From assembly GCA_934446565.1 (NCBI GenBank), contig CAKSEO010000036.1, positions 1 to 25,383 on the forward strand: DNA of 25,383 nt, in the 5' to 3' direction. Under the pieces are notes generated by a model, which had not been told where the DNA came from, did no database searches, and saw nothing but the letters and a program-made list of their open reading frames with translations. A program made the position numbers and the translations under genes. The DNA is from an uncultured Oscillospiraceae bacterium (lineage in GTDB: Bacteria; Bacillota; Clostridia; Oscillospirales; Ruminococcaceae). This document shows, in pieces, positions 22,510-25,383 of the stretch (positions within the stretch are counted from its first letter, which is position 1; the number at the start of each line of letters is the position of its first letter).

Positions 22510-23772
22510 ATGGACAAGAAAAAAATACTGACCGCCGCCGGTTCAGCCGCAGCCGTGCTGGCTCTGCTCGCCGCCGGAGGGACAAGCCCCACCGACGCGC
22601 TTTCACTGACCTGGGGAGCAGCCCGCCACGCCGCCCTGCTGACAGCCGGGATAAAGCTCCCAAATAATACGGCGATATTCCCTGAACATCCGGACATATT
22701 CTCCGAAGAAGCCGATACGCAACTACCGGACATCCCTGAAACGCTCCAGACCTCAGGCTGCACGGAGGCGGCGGAGCTCCAGCCCACGCTTGAGGAAACC
22801 GAACTGACAGCAGCTGAAACCGCAGATCTCCCGTCTCTCCCGGATTTGAGCCCCCAGACCGAGCCGCAGTCTGCGCAGGTGATATCAAGGAACATCACGG
22901 AATTTGACGACGGAATCGACCGCACTGCCGCCGGAACGAACAGCGGTCCGATCTACCGCAGGCACTACGGTGGCTACGTCGGCGATGATTACATAGACCT
23001 CCCCCGCGGCGGTGTCGTCTGGAACTGCACCTCCGACAGCGCTGAAAAGCTCTCTGGAGCCGCAGGAGCGCTCCCGGACATCGTGATAACCCCAGACTCC
23101 CAGGAACCGCAGGTGCTGATAATCCACACCCATACCACCGAAAGCTACGAGCCCTACCAGCGCAGCTATTACGACGCTGACTATCCGTTCCGCACCCGCG
23201 ACCCGGACTGCAACATGACCCGGGTAGGCGAAGCTCTGGCGGAGAAACTTGCAGAGCATGGGATTTCAGTGCTGCACGACGGGACTATCCACGACTACCC
23301 CGCCTACACCGGCGCCTACGACCGCAGCGAGGTCACGATACGCGCTGCGCTCGAGGAATACCCCTCGATAAAGGTGATAATCGACCTCCACCGCGACGCG
23401 ATATCCTCCGCAGATGGCAGCCGCACCGCACCTGTCGCGGAAATAAACGGCAGAAACGCCGCGCAATTCATGATAATCACAGGCTGCGACGATGGAAGAT
23501 TCGGCAACATGCCGGATTACCTTGAGAATTTCCGGCTCGCATGCCTTATACAAGGTTCTGCCGAAACGCTCTACCCCGGGCTTGCACGCCCTATACTATT
23601 CGATTACCGGAACTACAACCAGCACATCTCCACCGGCTCGCTGCTTATCGAAGTAGGCAGCCACGCCAATTCCCTTGACGAAGCGGTATACTCCGGCGAG
23701 CTGCTCGGCGACTGCATGGCGGACGCGCTTTTAAAGCTGTCCGACCAGTCTGACCTATCCGAACAGGACTGA
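22510..23772 (+). CDS. spoIIP: Stage II sporulation protein P
   Basis: SpoIIP is the amidase/endopeptidase of the SpoIID-SpoIIM-SpoIIP complex that degrades septal peptidoglycan during engulfment of the forespore. This 420-residue protein has an N-terminal hydrophobic signal or anchor (about 5-25), a variable acidic linker to about 195, and the catalytic domain. The motifs are VLIIHTHTTESY (H206), IIDLHRDA (H294) and LIEVGSHANSLDEA (E381), matching the family's metal ligands and catalytic Glu. The ATG follows AAAGGAGGG. Its 3' end overlaps the convergent HAD gene by 18 bp, with no terminator between. It shows that the organism, or its recent ancestor, forms endospores. Confidence 0.95.
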   Translation: MDKKKILTAAGSAAAVLALLAAGGTSPTDALSLTWGAARHAALLTAGIKLPNNTAIFPEHPDIFSEEADTQLPDIPETLQTSGCTEAAELQPTLEETELTAAETADLPSLPDLSPQTEPQSAQVISRNITEFDDGIDRTAAGTNSGPIYRRHYGGYVGDDYIDLPRGGVVWNCTSDSAEKLSGAAGALPDIVITPDSQEPQVLIIHTHTTESYEPYQRSYYDADYPFRTRDPDCNMTRVGEALAEKLAEHGISVLHDGTIHDYPAYTGAYDRSEVTIRAALEEYPSIKVIIDLHRDAISSADGSRTAPVAEINGRNAAQFMIITGCDDGRFGNMPDYLENFRLACLIQGSAETLYPGLARPILFDYRNYNQHISTGSLLIEVGSHANSLDEAVYSGELLGDCMADALLKLSDQSDLSEQD

Positions 23773-24411
23773 ATATTCCGTCAGGCTTTTGCGGTAGTAG
23801 TCCGCTGCGGCTCTCAAACGCACCTGCTGCGGCTCGCCGGGGTCGTACACAGCAGCCGTCAGAAACCCCGCACGTTTAGCAGTGAGGACAGCGTGAAACG
23901 AATCCTCGAAAACTGCGGTGTTTTCCGGTGTTCCTCCCACTGCGGCTGCCGCGGTCATGAATATGTCCGGCACGTCCTTACCGCCCCAGTCCGCGCAGGT
24001 AAATATCCCCGCAAAATACCCGAGCACTCCCAGCCTTTTCAGTGCGGCGCGTGCGAGCCGCTCATCCCCCGCCGTTGCAACAGCAAGCCCCGTGCCACGC
24101 TGCCTCAGCAGCTCCAGCAGCTCCAGTGCGCCCGGCTTCAGCGGACATTCATTAATGTAGAATCCCTCTATACCAGTCAGTATCGACTTTAGTATCTCTG
24201 ACGGCGTTTCCGGCAGGGAATACTGCGCTTTAAGATACTCGCTTCCCTCGGGCAGGCTCATACACCGGAGCTTTTCATCAAGCCCCGGCAGCGGAGTTAT
24301 CCCACGTCCGGAAAGATACCGCTCTCCCAGCCCATCCCACTCGGCGGTGGAATCCAGCAGGGTTCCGTCAAGGTCGAAAACTGCGGCTTTTATGTTCTGG
24401 ATGCTTCTCAT
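23755..24411 (-). CDS. HAD-family phosphatase, beta-phosphoglucomutase-like
   Basis: This 218-residue HAD hydrolase has motif I FDLDGTLLDST (D13, D15), an alpha-helical cap of the subfamily I type (about 20-90), motif II VATAGDERLARAAL and motifs III/IV in GGKDVPDIFMTAAAAVG and AVFEDSFHAV. It most resembles phosphoglycolate phosphatase or beta-phosphoglucomutase-like proteins acting on small sugar or organic phosphates; the substrate is unknown. Motif II has Ala-Gly where many members have Ser/Thr-Ser/Asn, a mild variation. The ATG overlaps the lipoprotein stop (ATGA), so the two are translationally coupled. The 3' end overlaps the end of spoIIP. Confidence 0.9.
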   Translation of the reverse strand: MRSIQNIKAAVFDLDGTLLDSTAEWDGLGERYLSGRGITPLPGLDEKLRCMSLPEGSEYLKAQYSLPETPSEILKSILTGIEGFYINECPLKPGALELLELLRQRGTGLAVATAGDERLARAALKRLGVLGYFAGIFTCADWGGKDVPDIFMTAAAAVGGTPENTAVFEDSFHAVLTAKRAGFLTAAVYDPGEPQQVRLRAAADYYRKSLTEYSVLFG

Positions 24412-25055
24412 TTCGCGGTCATTCCTGCAAGGATATCGTCTACTTCTTCCGCAACGCTCTCAGTGGGATAGTAGGTCTGCACTGACCAGTATTTTCCATC
24501 CTGCTCGAACGTGAATTCCGACTGACCCATTATAAGCTGCGTGGTTTCCTCATCTGAGCATACCTCGAAATGTGAAAGCCAGCCGTTTTTCCCAGCAAGC
24601 TGCTCCTCGCCGAAGCTGGAATTTCTGATGTACATTCCGCTTGCCTGGTAGCTGAATACCGCAGTATCGTGGTTCTGACGGGCGTAGTCCTCTGCGGTCA
24701 GCTTCTCGCCGGTGGTTTCATCAGTCGTGATGTTAACTGACGTGACAGACAAGACGGCGGACTTATCCGGATTAGCGGCATATACCAGATATGACATGCC
24801 GTTGTCCTCACATTCCTTGCGGAACGCCTCGATGCTGGAAGTATCTGCGCTGTCGTCTGAGCTTTCCAACAGTATTTCGTAAACCTTGTTTCCGACTGCG
24901 GTAGTCCAGTGCTCCGGGATATTCAGCTCTATTCCGGCGACAGAAACTGCACTTCCACTCGCCGTTGCCGTAACGGACGCCGCGCTTTCTCCGGAGCAAG
25001 CGGTGAGTCCTGCTGTGAGCAATATTGCCGTTGCTGCGGCTAATAATTTTTTCAT
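24408..25055 (-). CDS. Lipoprotein of unknown function
   Basis: This 215-residue lipoprotein has an N-terminal signal ending in the lipobox LTAC (C20) and a short Ser/Ala/Thr linker. A compact domain begins at VAGIELNIPEHWTTAVGNKVYEI and continues to VQTYYPTESVAEEVDDILAGM. The sequence IELNIPEHW...YEILLESSDD...YLVYAAN resembles PsbP/PG-binding-like stand-alone domains found in many clostridial lipoproteins, but I do not assign it to a family. It is anchored outside the membrane. The ATG follows ATGGAG and a promoter lies about 40 bases upstream. It is coupled to the HAD phosphatase by ATGA, though their functions do not obviously connect. Confidence 0.85.
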   Translation of the reverse strand: MKKLLAAATAILLTAGLTACSGESAASVTATASGSAVSVAGIELNIPEHWTTAVGNKVYEILLESSDDSADTSSIEAFRKECEDNGMSYLVYAANPDKSAVLSVTSVNITTDETTGEKLTAEDYARQNHDTAVFSYQASGMYIRNSSFGEEQLAGKNGWLSHFEVCSDEETTQLIMGQSEFTFEQDGKYWSVQTYYPTESVAEEVDDILAGMTAK

Positions 25056-25092
25056 TATAGTACTCCATTCTTAGTTCCTGAGTGATATTATG

Positions 25093-25121
25093 ATTATACA
25101 ACATCATGTCAGATTTTGCAA
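25093..25121 (-). promoter_or_regulatory. Sigma-A promoter of the lipoprotein/HAD operon
   Basis: On the minus strand TTGCAA (25116-25121) and TATAAT (25093-25098) are 17 bp apart, with a start near 25086 and a leader of about 30 bases. Bases 25122-25229, up to the repeat, are AT-rich and show no other feature. Confidence 0.8.
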
Positions 25122-25229
25122 CCTGATTTGTGGTCTAATCACATTGTAAGGTAAAAAACCAGGGTTCAGTTTGCAGAAAAACTATAATTTAACGTTGCAG
25201 GATGTTTCCAATTTACTGCTACCCCCAAC

Positions 25230-25383
25230 TGGGAGTCAAGGGGGACTAGTCCCCCTTGCGAGTCGAGGGCAGAGCCCTCGTCGCCGTAGGCGAAACCTCC
25301 GCGCGGAGCGCGGTTACTCCGTGCGAAGCACGGCTACTCTGCGCGCTGGCGCGCAGCTAAACGACCAAAAGGCGCTAAAGGGG
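25230..25383 (-). repeat. Hairpin-rich dispersed repeat, right copy (inverted)
   Basis: This is the reverse complement of the element at 29-168. Stems lie at 25237-25258 (22-bp palindrome centred on actagt), 25264-25270/25274-25280, 25282-25292, 25299-25304/25308-25313, 25319-25324/25328-25333 and 25339-25345/25350-25356. It has two tandem copies of the CCG(Y)RC...GYRCGG hairpin unit where the left copy has one. The window ends inside it, so its outer border is unknown. Confidence 0.85.

Overview
The window looks like chromosomal DNA of a spore-forming, low-to-mid GC Firmicute close to the Ruminococcus/Oscillospiraceae group. The evidence is a stage II sporulation protein P gene, MutS2, the HemW and HemZ pair of radical SAM proteins, a GH3 glycosidase with the inverted domain order known from Ruminococcus and Butyrivibrio, strong AGGAGG-type ribosome binding sites, and several near-consensus sigma-A promoters with 17-18 bp spacers. 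Both ends lie inside copies of one hairpin-rich repeat in inverted orientation, so the window may be a contig whose assembly stopped at a dispersed repeat. I see no tRNA, rRNA, CRISPR array, transposase or phage gene.

Layout. (1) 1-300: repeat copy, AT-rich spacer, promoter. (2) 327-5492, plus strand: a five-gene operon with a small membrane protein, lepA, hemW, a NimA-like flavin-binding protein and a CE2-like SGNH esterase, closed by a terminator. (3) 5608-8816, plus: a three-gene ABC importer of the TrpX/Y/Z-like type (lipoprotein, permease, ATPase) with its own promoter, a possible 33-codon leader ORF and a terminator. (4) 13263-8823, minus: a tightly coupled operon. It starts with a 75-residue protein resembling RiPP leader domains, followed by the GH3 enzyme, a short deformylase-like protein, a GNAT fragment and an alpha/beta hydrolase. 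The last four genes are joined by ATGA stop/start overlaps. (5) 13323-14823, plus: a secreted coiled-coil M23 peptidase with its own promoter and terminator. (6) 17381-14907, minus: mutS2. (7) 17438-21932, plus: a PHP phosphoesterase, a 725-residue multidomain protein and hemZ. (8) 21959-22425, plus: a four-helix-type small membrane protein. (9) 22510-23772, plus: spoIIP. (10) 25121-23755, minus: a lipoprotein and a HAD phosphatase. (11) 25230-25383: the second repeat copy.

The most interesting locus is 17509-20402. The 725-residue protein appears to join, in one chain, four modules that I know as separate proteins of the Ter (tellurite/stress) associated nucleoside-like metabolite clusters: a PRTase with a TRSP domain, and a second PRTase (StiP-type) with a Pelota/L7Ae-like RNA-binding domain. 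Its only close partner is a PHP phosphoesterase 23 bp upstream. No TerD, TerC, TerB, ATP-grasp or lyase gene is present, so this may be a compact, Ter-independent version of the pathway.

Other points worth following are the leader-like small protein heading a glycosidase operon, the truncated acetyltransferase kept inside a translationally coupled gene string, the 33-codon ORF overlapping the importer's first gene, and the compensatory changes in the hairpin stems of the end repeats.
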